A DNA stretch of 64,000 nucleotides from Falsiroseomonas stagni DSM 19981 (GTDB lineage: Bacteria > Pseudomonadota > Alphaproteobacteria > Acetobacterales > Acetobacteraceae). A model generated the notes under the pieces. That model worked only from the letters and a program-made list of their open reading frames with translations. It made no database searches and was not told the DNA's origin. The stretch lies in contig NZ_FOSQ01000015.1 of assembly GCF_900114315.1 (NCBI RefSeq), positions 58,135 through 122,134 on the forward strand, written 5' to 3'. Positions 10,233 through 18,204 of the stretch are shown in pieces (position 1 is the first letter of the stretch; each line of letters opens with the position of its first letter). Position numbers and translations under genes: made by a program.

Positions 10233-11225
10233 ATGCATCCACTCGACTGGTCGCGGCGGGATGCCGAACTGGCGCTGGCGGCGATGAAGGCGGTGTTCAC
10301 GCTCTACGGCAAGCGCGACCTGGCGCCGATCCATGCGGAGTTCCTGCTGGCGATGCGGGACACCGTGTTCCGCCAGCCCGGGCTGGATCCGCTGGCGGTG
10401 CGCCCCGTGGGCCCCGGCGAATTCGCCGCCCTGGTGCCGGTGACGGAGCATCGCGAACGCGCGCTCGAATACCTCACCATCGTTCCCTATGTGGATGTGG
10501 AGATCGAGGCCGCGAAGGCGGAGCTGGTCGGCGAGTATTTCGCCTTCGTCGGCCGCGGCAGCGATGCGCTGAAGTTCCTCGACAACATCGCGCACCAGCA
10601 TGTCCGCGCCAGCCAGTTCTGCATCGCCCGCAAGCTGCTGCCCAAGCTGCTGCCCGGCGGGCCGATGACGCAGGTGACGCGCGCCATCCGCATGCTGCGG
10701 GAGAATCGCGGGGACGCCGCCAAGGCGGCGCGCTTCCAGGCGCTGGGCCGGCTGCCGGAACGCACGCTGGGCAACGTGTTCTACCGCTTCCACCGCGCCC
10801 GCGGCTTCGCCCTGCCCGGCGAGCCCGGCTGCATGCCGGAGGATCTGCTGGCGACGCACGACATCACCCACATGCTGTCGGGCTACAACACCGATGCGAA
10901 TGGTGAGATCTGCGCCAACGCCTTCGCCGGCGGGTCCATGCCGAAGCATTCCCTGATGATCGCGGTCACCGGCCTGCTGTCCTTCCACAACAAGGGCGGG
11001 CTGGACCAGAGCGGGAGATACGCGGCCTCCACCGGCAATTTGAACCCGCGCGAATTCGCCAACGCCTTCCAGCGCGGGATGGAGAGCACCTGCCTGGTCG
11101 GCTGGGACTATCACCGGGATTGGGAGACGAGCGTCGATGCGCTGCGCGCCCGCTTCAACATCCGCGACGCCGCCGACATCTGGGACCATCCGCCGAGCGA
11201 GGAGGCGATGGCGCTGATGGCTTGA
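10233..11225 (+). CDS. Coq4-family protein (putative ubiquinone biosynthesis)
   Basis: A 330-residue soluble protein with HDITHMLSGYNTDANGE at residues 209-225. This matches the HDxxH-(x)11-E metal-binding signature of Coq4, a protein needed to process the C1 position of the ubiquinone ring. Coq4 proteins are usually about 230-270 residues, so this one carries extra N-terminal sequence (roughly residues 1-110), part of it reading YGKRDLAPIHAEFLLAM. The ATG at 10233 is preferred; a TTG at 10206 would add nine residues. It lies 75 bp after the amidoligase operon on the same strand. The family call rests on one motif and its spacing, so it may be a divergent paralogue with another job. Confidence 0.6.
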   Translation: MHPLDWSRRDAELALAAMKAVFTLYGKRDLAPIHAEFLLAMRDTVFRQPGLDPLAVRPVGPGEFAALVPVTEHRERALEYLTIVPYVDVEIEAAKAELVGEYFAFVGRGSDALKFLDNIAHQHVRASQFCIARKLLPKLLPGGPMTQVTRAIRMLRENRGDAAKAARFQALGRLPERTLGNVFYRFHRARGFALPGEPGCMPEDLLATHDITHMLSGYNTDANGEICANAFAGGSMPKHSLMIAVTGLLSFHNKGGLDQSGRYAASTGNLNPREFANAFQRGMESTCLVGWDYHRDWETSVDALRARFNIRDAADIWDHPPSEEAMALMA

Positions 11226-11236
11226 GGCGGCGCCAC

Positions 11237-11262
11237 GGCCGGGCGTAGCGTGCCACCCGGCC
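11237..11262. other. GC-rich hairpin between two genes
   Basis: GGCCGGG (11237-11243) pairs with CCCGGCC (11256-11262) across a 12-nt loop. It sits between the Coq4-like stop (11225) and the racemase start (11281), and no T-run follows. It could be a terminator of the GC-rich type or a structure near the racemase ribosome-binding site. Confidence 0.35.
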
Positions 11263-11280
11263 AGAGCAGGAGCGCCCGCC

Positions 11281-12093
11281 ATGAAGATCGGCCTTGTCGG
11301 TGCCACCCAGGCCGCGGTGGCGGGCCTCGGCGCGCCGGCCGAACTCGCGGCCATCGCCGCCCCCGGTACGGTCATCCAGGCCTTCCCGACGCGGATGCCG
11401 GTCTTCGCGCACAGCCCCCTCGAATTCGCCATGCAGGCGCTGAACACGGCGGAGGCCGGGGTGGCCGCCGCCGCCGCGGGCTGCGACGCGCTGGTGATCA
11501 ATTCCTTCTCCGACTACGGGATCGCGGCGCTGAAGGCCGCGGTGGACATTCCCGTGATCGGCGCGGCGGAGGCGACGCTGCGCTTCGTCCCCACGCTCGG
11601 CCCGCGCTTCTCCATCGTGACGGTCTGGCCGCCATCCCTCGACTACATGCCCCGCCAGGTGATGCGGGATGCGGGGGCTGAGGGTGGGTGCGTCCGCATC
11701 CGGCATGTCGGCACGGAAGAGGTGGTGGCCGGCAGCGCGCGCCCGGATGGCTATGTCAGCGCGTTGCAGCACGCCGAGGGCGACATCGTCGCGCGCATCC
11801 AGGCCGCCTGCGACGCGGCGGCGGCGGAGGATGGGGTGGATGCCATCATCCTCGGCTGCACCTGCATGTCGCCGATCGCGGCGCGGCTGCGGTCCCGCCT
11901 GCCCATCCTGAACCCGCTGGCGGTGGCGCTGAAGGTGGCGGAGATGCAGGCGGTGCTCGGCCTGCGTCCGGCGGCGGCGGCCCTGCGGCGGCTGCCATCG
12001 CTGGCGCGGCTGTCGCAGATGGTGGCGGCCGGGGCGGTGCTGGGGTCGGATGGCGATTGCGCGGTCTGCGCGGTGGCCGCCGCGGCGGAATGA
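11281..12093 (+). CDS. Asp/Glu/hydantoin racemase family protein with one Cys replaced
   Basis: A 270-residue member of the Asp/Glu/hydantoin racemase superfamily, whose enzymes interconvert D/L amino acids or hydantoins, or decarboxylate arylmalonates, with one or two active-site cysteines. The second cysteine is present (Cys193 in LGCTCMSP). The first, usually in an ACFxDPG-like motif, is replaced by serine: Ser75 in INSFSDYG. Two-base racemisation therefore looks impaired, and a one-cysteine reaction is more likely. A ribosome-binding site AGGAG precedes the ATG. It is the last rightward gene before a convergent binding-protein pair. The substrate is unknown. Confidence 0.82.
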   Translation: MKIGLVGATQAAVAGLGAPAELAAIAAPGTVIQAFPTRMPVFAHSPLEFAMQALNTAEAGVAAAAAGCDALVINSFSDYGIAALKAAVDIPVIGAAEATLRFVPTLGPRFSIVTVWPPSLDYMPRQVMRDAGAEGGCVRIRHVGTEEVVAGSARPDGYVSALQHAEGDIVARIQAACDAAAAEDGVDAIILGCTCMSPIAARLRSRLPILNPLAVALKVAEMQAVLGLRPAAAALRRLPSLARLSQMVAAGAVLGSDGDCAVCAVAAAAE

Positions 12094-12270
12094 GGGGCGG
12101 CCGTGTCTTTTTAGTCACTAACCCTTTTTAGCCGATTATGCCGATTAGGTGCGTTTAGCACCGATTCTTGCGGGGGCCGGCAGCGGTCGGGACGGACTGG
12201 GCGAGGCGGACGCAACCGAGGCAGAGGTTGCTAGAAACATATCAGGAACACTGATGAAAATGCAAGGCTT
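12094..12270. other. AT-richer convergent intergenic patch with short direct repeats
   Basis: This 177-bp gap between converging genes opens with a segment far richer in A+T than its surroundings. It holds two copies of CTTTTTAG (12107-12114, 12124-12131) and two of GCCGATTA (12131-12138, 12140-12147), then GTGC/GCAC arms. No credible gene was seen. The T-runs could help termination of the racemase transcript. Confidence 0.4.
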
Positions 12271-13227
12271 TCATTCGATGCGGATATTGGCCCGGCGCGG
12301 CACGGCGGACCAATTCGCGACCTCCGCGACGTAGAAGCGTTGCCAGGCCTCGCGCTCCATCGGTGCGGGGATCAGGCCGAGGGTCTGGAGGCGCGACGCC
12401 ACCTCCGGCACCCCCGCGATGCTGGTGAAGGCGGCGTGCATCCGGTCCAGCGCCGCGGGCGGCGTGCCGCGCGGGGCGATGAAGCCGAACCAGCTATCGG
12501 CCTGCAGCGCGGTGACGCCGAGTTCGGCGAAGGTCGGGACCTCCGGCAGCAGGGGGCTGCGCGTCGGGCTGGTGACGGCCAGCGCGCGAAGGCGCCCGGC
12601 GCGGACATGCTCCGCGACCTCCAGCACGTTGCTCACCATGAAATCGAGCCGCCCGGCGATGAGGTCCGTCTGCCCCTGCGGCCCGCTGCGATAGGGGACG
12701 TGTTCCAGGGTGAGGCCCAGCGCCTCCTTCATGATCTGGTGGGCGGGCTGCCAGCCCGCGAGCGCGGCGCTGCCGGTCTGCAAGGGGGCCGGGGCGGCGC
12801 GGCCGCGGGCGGCGAGGGCGGCGAGCGTCTGGTCCGGCGACCCGGCCGGCACGACCAGGACGTTGGCGGAATTGCCGGCGAAGAAGACGGCGGTGAAATC
12901 GGCCGTGGTGTCATAGGGCAGCCGCGCATAGAGGCCCGGCGCCACGGCATGGGCATTCGGGATCAGCAGGATGGTGTGGCCATCCGGCGCCGCCTTGGCG
13001 ACGCGGTCGGAAGCGATGGTGCCGCCCGCGCCCGTCACATTCTGCACCACCATGGGCTGGCCGAGCAGCGGCTGCATCCGCTCCGCGAAGGTGCGGGCGA
13101 TGATGTCGGTGGCGCCGCCCGCGCCATAGCCGACGATCAGCGTGATGGGCTTGTCGGGCCAGGGCGCCTGCGCGCGGGCCGGGATCGCGGCGAGGAAGGG
13201 CGTGGCGAGCAGCGACCGGCGCAGCAT
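12271..13227 (-). CDS. Bug/TctC-type periplasmic solute-binding protein
   Basis: A 318-residue tripartite tricarboxylate transporter (TTT) receptor, which captures small carboxylates in the periplasm. It has a signal peptide (MLRRSLLATPFLAAIPARAQ), then the family pattern WPDKPITLIVGYGAGGATD, NVTGAGGTIASD and PDGHTIL, and the later VPTFAELG. It starts 5 bp after the stop of a second Bug protein, so the two form a pair. No TctA/TctB permease is in the window. The pair is divergent from an IclR::SMP-30 fusion and a sugar-acid pathway, suggesting a sugar acid or lactone as ligand (inference). Confidence 0.9.
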   Translation of the reverse strand: MLRRSLLATPFLAAIPARAQAPWPDKPITLIVGYGAGGATDIIARTFAERMQPLLGQPMVVQNVTGAGGTIASDRVAKAAPDGHTILLIPNAHAVAPGLYARLPYDTTADFTAVFFAGNSANVLVVPAGSPDQTLAALAARGRAAPAPLQTGSAALAGWQPAHQIMKEALGLTLEHVPYRSGPQGQTDLIAGRLDFMVSNVLEVAEHVRAGRLRALAVTSPTRSPLLPEVPTFAELGVTALQADSWFGFIAPRGTPPAALDRMHAAFTSIAGVPEVASRLQTLGLIPAPMEREAWQRFYVAEVANWSAVPRRANIRIE

Positions 13228-13232
13228 TGGCG

Positions 13233-14216
13233 TCACTCCACCACGATGCTTTGGGCGCGGGCGAGGTCGCGGAAGGTCGCGAGTTCGCGGGCCATGAAGG
13301 CGGCGAAGGCCTCGGGCTCCGTCTGCTGCGGCATTTCCAGGAACAGCTGCTTGTAGCGGGCGGCGGTCTCCGCGCTGCGCAGGAAGACCTGCGTTTCCTG
13401 CGCCAGCCGGGCGAGGATTGGCGCCGGCGTGCCCGCGGGGGCGGCGAGACCGTGCCAGGAGGCAAGCTCCGCGCCCGGATAGGTTTCGTTCAGCGCGGGC
13501 AGGTCGGGATAGTCCGGCATCCGGGTGGGGGAGGTCGTGGCCAGCGCCCGGATGCGGCCTTCCCGCAGGAGCTGGGCGGTGGTGGCGGCGACGTCGAAGG
13601 AGACGTCGATGGTCCCCGCGACGAGGGCCTGCAACAGCGGCCCGCCGCCATTGAAGGGCACATGCGTCATGCGGATGCCGGCCTTGGCCATGAACAGCTC
13701 CACGCCGAGATGGAGCGAGGAGCCGACGCCCGAGGAGCCGAAGTTCAGTGCCTCCGGCCGCGCCTTCGCCGCGGCGACGAGGTCCGCGATGGTCCGCACC
13801 TCCGGCAGCTTCTGGGGGTTCACCAGGACCAGCGCCGGCGTGACCGCCAGGTTGGAGACTGGAGAAAAATCCTCGATCGGGCGGTAGGGCAGGGGGATGC
13901 GCCGCACCGCCGGCAGGATGGCGTTGGCGGCGATGTTGATGAGGCCGATCGTGTAGCCATCCGGCGCCGCCTTCGCGAGCGCATCGACGCCGATGGAACT
14001 GCCCGCGCCGCCGCGATTCTCGATCACGAAGCCGCGGCCGAAGGCGGTCTGGAAATGCGCCGCCAGCATGCGGCCGACCAGGTCCGCCGCGCCGCCGGGG
14101 GGGAATGGGACGATGAAGCGCACGGGGCGGCTCGGCCAGGCTTCCTGCGCCCGGGCGGGGGCCACCGCGGGCAGGGCGAGGCTGGCGAGGATGAGGCTGC
14201 GGCGGGTGGCGCGCAT
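13233..14216 (-). CDS. Bug/TctC-type periplasmic solute-binding protein
   Basis: A 327-residue TTT-family receptor. The leader contains TRRSLILA followed by a hydrophobic stretch ending ARAQ, which could be read as a Sec or twin-arginine signal. Family hallmarks are WPSRPVRFIVPFPPGGAAD, NRGGAGSSIG, APDGYTIG and LPALNE. It is the first gene of the leftward arm of a divergent locus; the opposite arm encodes an IclR-SMP30 fusion. A perfect 15-bp palindrome lies in the shared promoter region 44-58 bp upstream of its start. No permease is adjacent, so it must use membrane subunits encoded elsewhere. Confidence 0.9.
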   Translation of the reverse strand: MRATRRSLILASLALPAVAPARAQEAWPSRPVRFIVPFPPGGAADLVGRMLAAHFQTAFGRGFVIENRGGAGSSIGVDALAKAAPDGYTIGLINIAANAILPAVRRIPLPYRPIEDFSPVSNLAVTPALVLVNPQKLPEVRTIADLVAAAKARPEALNFGSSGVGSSLHLGVELFMAKAGIRMTHVPFNGGGPLLQALVAGTIDVSFDVAATTAQLLREGRIRALATTSPTRMPDYPDLPALNETYPGAELASWHGLAAPAGTPAPILARLAQETQVFLRSAETAARYKQLFLEMPQQTEPEAFAAFMARELATFRDLARAQSIVVE

Positions 14217-14259
14217 GGTCGGCTTCCTCCTGGGTGTTCCCTGCCGGCCTTGCAGGCCG

Positions 14260-14274
14260 TGGAACTTGGTTCCA
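14260..14274. promoter_or_regulatory. IclR-like operator palindrome
   Basis: TGGAACTTGGTTCCA is a perfect inverted repeat (TGGAAC, 3-bp spacer, GTTCCA). It lies between the divergent starts at 14216 and 14339. IclR-family regulators commonly bind short palindromes of TGGAA/TTCCA type, and the rightward gene encodes an IclR domain. This is the best-supported operator in the window, though binding is inferred. A second dyad, CCTGC/GCAGG (14240-14256), lies beside it. Confidence 0.6.
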
Positions 14275-14338
14275 GGATATGGACATGGTGGGGCGGGGTC
14301 AATCGGGTCGCACCCCTCCGTGCCAGCAAGGGAAGGCC

Positions 14339-16051
14339 ATGAACCGGCGCAAGCCGATCGAGGATGAGGAAGCAGCGACCCCCGGCGTGCAGGGCACGCA
14401 GGCGCTCACACGCGGCATCGCGCTGCTCAACCTCGTCGCCGACAGCCCTGCGGCCCTGCGCTTCGCGGAGATCGCGGATCGCGCCGGCCTGGCGCGGCCG
14501 ACCGCCCATCGCATCCTGGCCGCGCTGGTGGAGGCGCGGATGCTGCGGCAGGACCCGCTGACCCAGACCTATGCGCTGGGCTCCCGCTTCCTGGAGATGG
14601 CGCACCGGGTGTGGGAGGGGTTCGACCTGCGCGCCACCGCCGCGCCCGAACTCGAACGCCTGGCGCGCCTGGCGGGGGAGACGGCGCGCCTCGCGGTGCT
14701 GGATGGCGATGGCGTGCTCTATGTGGACCAGCGGGAGGCGGAGCAGGAGGCGGTGCGGCTGGTCAACCGCGTCGGCGCCCGCGCCCTGCCCCATGCCAGC
14801 GCCTGCGGGAAGGCGATGCTGGCACAACTGCCGGCGGCGGAGCGCCGCGCGCTGCTGGACCGGATCGCGCCGCTGGCGGCCCCCGGGCCCCGCACCATCC
14901 CGGAGGCCACGGCGCTGGAGCGGGAGATGACGCTCTCCGCCGCCCGCGGCTACGCCCTGTCGCTGGAGGAAGCGGCGGCGGGGGTGAATGGCGTGGCGGC
15001 CGCGGTGCTGGACCGCCGTGCCCGGCCGCTGGGCGCCATCTGCCTGGTCGGTCCTGCCTTCCGGCTGGACGAGGCAAGGCTGCATGCGCTGGGGCGGGAG
15101 GTGATGGAGGCGGCGCGCCGCATCTCCGGCAATGCGGCGCAGAGCGCCATGACGCTGACGGTCGCGCCCAGGCCCGCCGCTGTCTCACCCGGCGTCACGG
15201 TCGCGGTGCGGGCGGCGGCGCTGCTGGGGGAGGGGCCGCTCTGGCACCAGGGGCGGCTGCATTGGGTGGATATCCTGGCCCCCGCCTTGCATCGCAGCGA
15301 TCCCGCGACCGGCGAGGATGCGGTGACGCCGGTGGAGGAGCTGGTGGCGGCGCTGGCGCCCCGCCGCGGCGGCGGGATGGTGGCGGCGGCGCGCAGCGGG
15401 TTGCGGGCGCTGGGGCCCGGTGGGCTTGGCGCGGTGCTGGCGGCGCCGATCTCGGAAGGCGCGGCGCTGCGGCTGAACGACGGCAAATGCGACCGCGCGG
15501 GGCGCTTCTGGGTGGGATCGCTCGCGTTGGATTCGACGCCGGGCGCGGGGGCGCTGCATCGCATCGATGCCGATGGCAGCGCGCGGGTGATGCAGGCGGG
15601 GCTGCATGTCGCGAACGGGATCGGCTTCAGCCCGGATGACCTTGTGCTCTACCTCGCGGATTCGGCGGCGCGGCGGATCGATGCCTTCGATGTCGATGTC
15701 GCCACCGGCGAGATCGGCAACCGCCGCCCCTTCGCAAGCTTCGCGGAGGGGGAGGGCGTGCCGGATGGGCTGACGGTGGATGCGGAGGGTTTCGTCTGGG
15801 TCGCGCTGTGGGATGGGTGGCGCGTGGCGCGCTTCGCCCCGGATGGCAGGCCCGACCGCGTGATCCACCTGCCCGTGCCGCGCCCGACCAGCGTGACCTT
15901 CGGGGGCGATGCCTTCGACACCCTGTTCGTCACCAGCGCCCGCGTGCGGCTCTCGGCCGCGGAACTCGCCGCCGCGCCGCTGTCGGGCAGCGTCTTCGCC
16001 ATCGATCCGGGGGGCATTCGCGGCCTGCCGGAACCCGACTTCCAGGGATGA
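14339..16051 (+). CDS. IclR transcriptional regulator fused to SMP-30/gluconolactonase
   Basis: A 570-residue fusion. Residues about 18-80 are an IclR winged helix (ALTRGIALLNLVAD, then ADRAGLARPTAHRILAALV). About 85-265 are the IclR effector-binding domain (LPHASACGKAMLA, GYALSLEEAAAGVNGVAAAV). From about 283 there is a complete SMP-30 beta-propeller opening with the metal ligand Glu298 in LLGEGPLW, followed by RLNDGKCDRAGRFWVG, HVANGIGFSPDD and PDGLTVDAEGFVW. SMP-30 enzymes hydrolyse sugar lactones. No stop or frame break separates the halves. A ribosome-binding site GGGAAGG precedes the ATG. It heads a run with a DHDPS-family and an enolase-family gene. The same protein may regulate the locus and perform its lactonase step. 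Confidence 0.88.
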   Translation: MNRRKPIEDEEAATPGVQGTQALTRGIALLNLVADSPAALRFAEIADRAGLARPTAHRILAALVEARMLRQDPLTQTYALGSRFLEMAHRVWEGFDLRATAAPELERLARLAGETARLAVLDGDGVLYVDQREAEQEAVRLVNRVGARALPHASACGKAMLAQLPAAERRALLDRIAPLAAPGPRTIPEATALEREMTLSAARGYALSLEEAAAGVNGVAAAVLDRRARPLGAICLVGPAFRLDEARLHALGREVMEAARRISGNAAQSAMTLTVAPRPAAVSPGVTVAVRAAALLGEGPLWHQGRLHWVDILAPALHRSDPATGEDAVTPVEELVAALAPRRGGGMVAAARSGLRALGPGGLGAVLAAPISEGAALRLNDGKCDRAGRFWVGSLALDSTPGAGALHRIDADGSARVMQAGLHVANGIGFSPDDLVLYLADSAARRIDAFDVDVATGEIGNRRPFASFAEGEGVPDGLTVDAEGFVWVALWDGWRVARFAPDGRPDRVIHLPVPRPTSVTFGGDAFDTLFVTSARVRLSAAELAAAPLSGSVFAIDPGGIRGLPEPDFQG

Positions 16052-16064
16052 GGAAACGACCTTC

Positions 16065-16979
16065 ATGACCAGTCTTTCGGGCGTCTTTCCCGTGCTGCCC
16101 ACGCCCTTCACGCCGGACAACCAGGTGGATGAGGCCGCCTTCCGGCGGCTGATCGACTTCGCCGTCGACTCCGGCGTGGACGGCATCGTCTTCCCCGGCA
16201 TGGCGAGCGAGGTGGAGACGCTGTCGGCCGCCGAGCGCGGGCGGATGGTGGCGGTGCTGGGCGTGCATCTGGCGGGGCGGCTGCCCTTCATCGTCGGTGC
16301 CTCCCACGCCGATCCGGTGGAAAGCGCGGCGCGGGCGAGGGAGGGGATGGCGGCCGGCGCGGTGGCGGCGATGATCATGGCGCCGCCCCATGCGGGGCAG
16401 GATGTGGCGAAGCAGGCGCATTTCTACGCGGCGGTGGCGGAAGCCGCGCCGGGCATCGCCATCATGCTGCAGAACGCGCCGGCGCCGAATGGCGCCGCGC
16501 TGTCGCCGGAAGCCGTCGCGGCCGTCGCCGCCGCCGTGCCCGCCATCCGCTACGTGAAGGAGGAGACGCTGCCCTGCGGGCAGCATGTCACGCGCATCCT
16601 GGCCGCCGCCGGCGGCACGCTGGATGGCGTGATGGGCGGCGCCGGCGCGCGCTTCGTGCTGGATGAGCTGGCGCGCGGGGCCAACGGCACCATGCCGGCC
16701 CTGGAACTGGCCGATGCCCATGCCGCGCTGTGGCGCGCCTGGAAGGCGGGTGACCGCGCGACGGCGCGCGCCATCTATCGCGACACGCTGCCGCTGCTGG
16801 CCTTCCAGATGACCTTCCGCGTGCGCGCGACGAAGGAGGTGCTGAAGCGCCGCGGCCTGCTGGACCACACCGGCGCGCGCGCCGCTGGGCCGAGATTCGA
16901 TGCCGGCGACCTGGCGGAGATCGGCGAGCTGATCGAGACGGCGCGGCCCACCATGACGATGCATCCCCCCCATGCCTGA
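16065..16979 (+). CDS. DHDPS-family aldolase/dehydratase, probably 2-keto-3-deoxy sugar-acid dehydratase
   Basis: A 304-residue (beta/alpha)8 enzyme of the dihydrodipicolinate synthase family (FPVLPTPFTPDNQVDEAAF). The Schiff-base lysine is Lys165 in YVKEE. The usual catalytic tyrosine of the YNxP motif is replaced by glutamine (Gln136 in MLQNAP). A glutamine at this point occurs in 2-keto-3-deoxy-sugar-acid dehydratases of the L-2-keto-3-deoxyarabonate type, so lysine biosynthesis is unlikely. It lies 13 bp after the lactonase fusion and overlaps the enolase-family dehydratase by 8 bp. A non-phosphorylative pentonate pathway is the best fit. The final product cannot be fixed from sequence. 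Confidence 0.85.
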   Translation: MTSLSGVFPVLPTPFTPDNQVDEAAFRRLIDFAVDSGVDGIVFPGMASEVETLSAAERGRMVAVLGVHLAGRLPFIVGASHADPVESAARAREGMAAGAVAAMIMAPPHAGQDVAKQAHFYAAVAEAAPGIAIMLQNAPAPNGAALSPEAVAAVAAAVPAIRYVKEETLPCGQHVTRILAAAGGTLDGVMGGAGARFVLDELARGANGTMPALELADAHAALWRAWKAGDRATARAIYRDTLPLLAFQMTFRVRATKEVLKRRGLLDHTGARAAGPRFDAGDLAEIGELIETARPTMTMHPPHA

Positions 16980-18150
16980 CAGGATCGAAAAGGTCAGCGC
17001 CTTCGTCATCGAGATCCCCCGCGACGTGCCCTATCTCGGCCCGCTGCGCGAAGGGGAGTTCGTCAACCGTGCGGGCTACATCGTGCGGAAAGGCAACCGG
17101 ACGCTTTACCCGACGAAGGACCGCAGCGTGGTGCTGCGGATCGACACGGAGAAGGGGCTGACGGGCTGGGGCGAGACCTACGGCATCGTGGCGCCCGAAG
17201 CCGTGCGGGCCATCGTGGATGATGTGCTGGCGCCGGTGCTGGAAGGGCGGGACCCCGCCGCGCCGGCGGTGATCCATGAGGATCTGTACGACCTGATGCG
17301 CGTCCGCGGCTTCTTCGGCGGCTTCTACGGGGATGCGCTGGCGGCGGTGGATATCGCGCTGTGGGATTTGCTGGGGAAGTCGCTCGGCGTGCCGGTCTCC
17401 ACCCTGCTCGGCGGGCGGCGGCACGATCGCATCCCGGCCTATGTCTCCGGCCTGCCGCGCGCGACGCTGGCGGAGCGCGTGGATTTCGCGCGGGACTGGC
17501 AGGCGCGCGGCTTCAACGGCTTCAAGTTTGCCGCCGTCGTCGCGGATGAGGGCGCTGAGGCGGAGATCGCGGCGCTGCGGGAGGGCCTCGGCCCGCGCGC
17601 GCGGATCATGGCCGACCTGCATTGGAAATACACGGCGCCGGAGGCGATCCGGCTGATCCGCCGCCTGGAACCGCATGGGCTTGCCTTCGCGGAGGCGCCC
17701 TGCGCGCCGGAGGATATCGAGGGCACGACGCTGGTCGCGCGCAGCGTCGGCGTGCCGGTGGCGCTGGGGGAGGAATTGCGCACGGTCTTCGAATGGCTGC
17801 CACGCCTGGAACGCCGCGCCTTCGGCATCGGCCAGCCGGAGATGGGGCGCACCGGCATCACGGAGTTCGCCCGGATCGGCGCGCTGTGCCACGCCTACAA
17901 TGTCGAGGTGATGCCGCACGCCACCATCGGCGTCGGCATCTTCATGGCGGCGAGCCTCCAGGCCGCCAGCGCGCAGCAGAAACTGCCCTGCCATGAATAC
18001 CAGCACAGCATCTTCGACCCGAACCTCCGCCTGACCCGGCCGACGGGCGCGCGGCACATGGCCTGCGAGGCCGGCTTCTACGTGTTGCCGGATGGGCCGG
18101 GGCTGGGGGTGGAGCCGTCTGACGAACTATTCACGCACGCGGTGGCGTAA
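16972..18150 (+). CDS. Mandelate racemase/muconate lactonizing family dehydratase
   Basis: A 392-residue enolase-superfamily enzyme, which abstracts an alpha proton from a carboxylate using Mg2+. Metal ligands are visible as Asp215 (MADLHW), Glu241 (FAEAP) and Glu267 (LGEEL), with His316 in MPHATIG as probable base or acid and the FNGFKFA strand where the family's catalytic lysine region lies. It overlaps the upstream DHDPS-family gene. In order, lactonase, acid-sugar dehydratase and 2-keto-3-deoxy-acid dehydratase would form a complete oxidative sugar-acid route. A galactonate-, arabonate- or xylonate-type substrate is equally possible. Confidence 0.9.
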   Translation: MPDRIEKVSAFVIEIPRDVPYLGPLREGEFVNRAGYIVRKGNRTLYPTKDRSVVLRIDTEKGLTGWGETYGIVAPEAVRAIVDDVLAPVLEGRDPAAPAVIHEDLYDLMRVRGFFGGFYGDALAAVDIALWDLLGKSLGVPVSTLLGGRRHDRIPAYVSGLPRATLAERVDFARDWQARGFNGFKFAAVVADEGAEAEIAALREGLGPRARIMADLHWKYTAPEAIRLIRRLEPHGLAFAEAPCAPEDIEGTTLVARSVGVPVALGEELRTVFEWLPRLERRAFGIGQPEMGRTGITEFARIGALCHAYNVEVMPHATIGVGIFMAASLQAASAQQKLPCHEYQHSIFDPNLRLTRPTGARHMACEAGFYVLPDGPGLGVEPSDELFTHAVA

Positions 18151-18204
18151 CGGGGCGCATCACGGGGGCGAAGCAGGGGGCAGATCCCGAGCGGAGAGCC
18201 CCCG

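Noticed and set aside
12149..12334. A 61-codon ORF in the convergent gap near 12.2 kb
   Set aside because: It overlaps the end of the Bug gene, has no ribosome-binding site and no recognisable sequence.
14339..16051. Reading the IclR and SMP-30 parts as two genes
   Set aside because: There is no stop codon, ribosome-binding site or plausible start between residues 260 and 290, and the frame is continuous.
16065..16979. Assignment as DapA (lysine biosynthesis)
   Set aside because: The catalytic tyrosine motif is replaced by QNAP, and the neighbours are sugar-acid enzymes, so a 2-keto-3-deoxy acid dehydratase is more likely.
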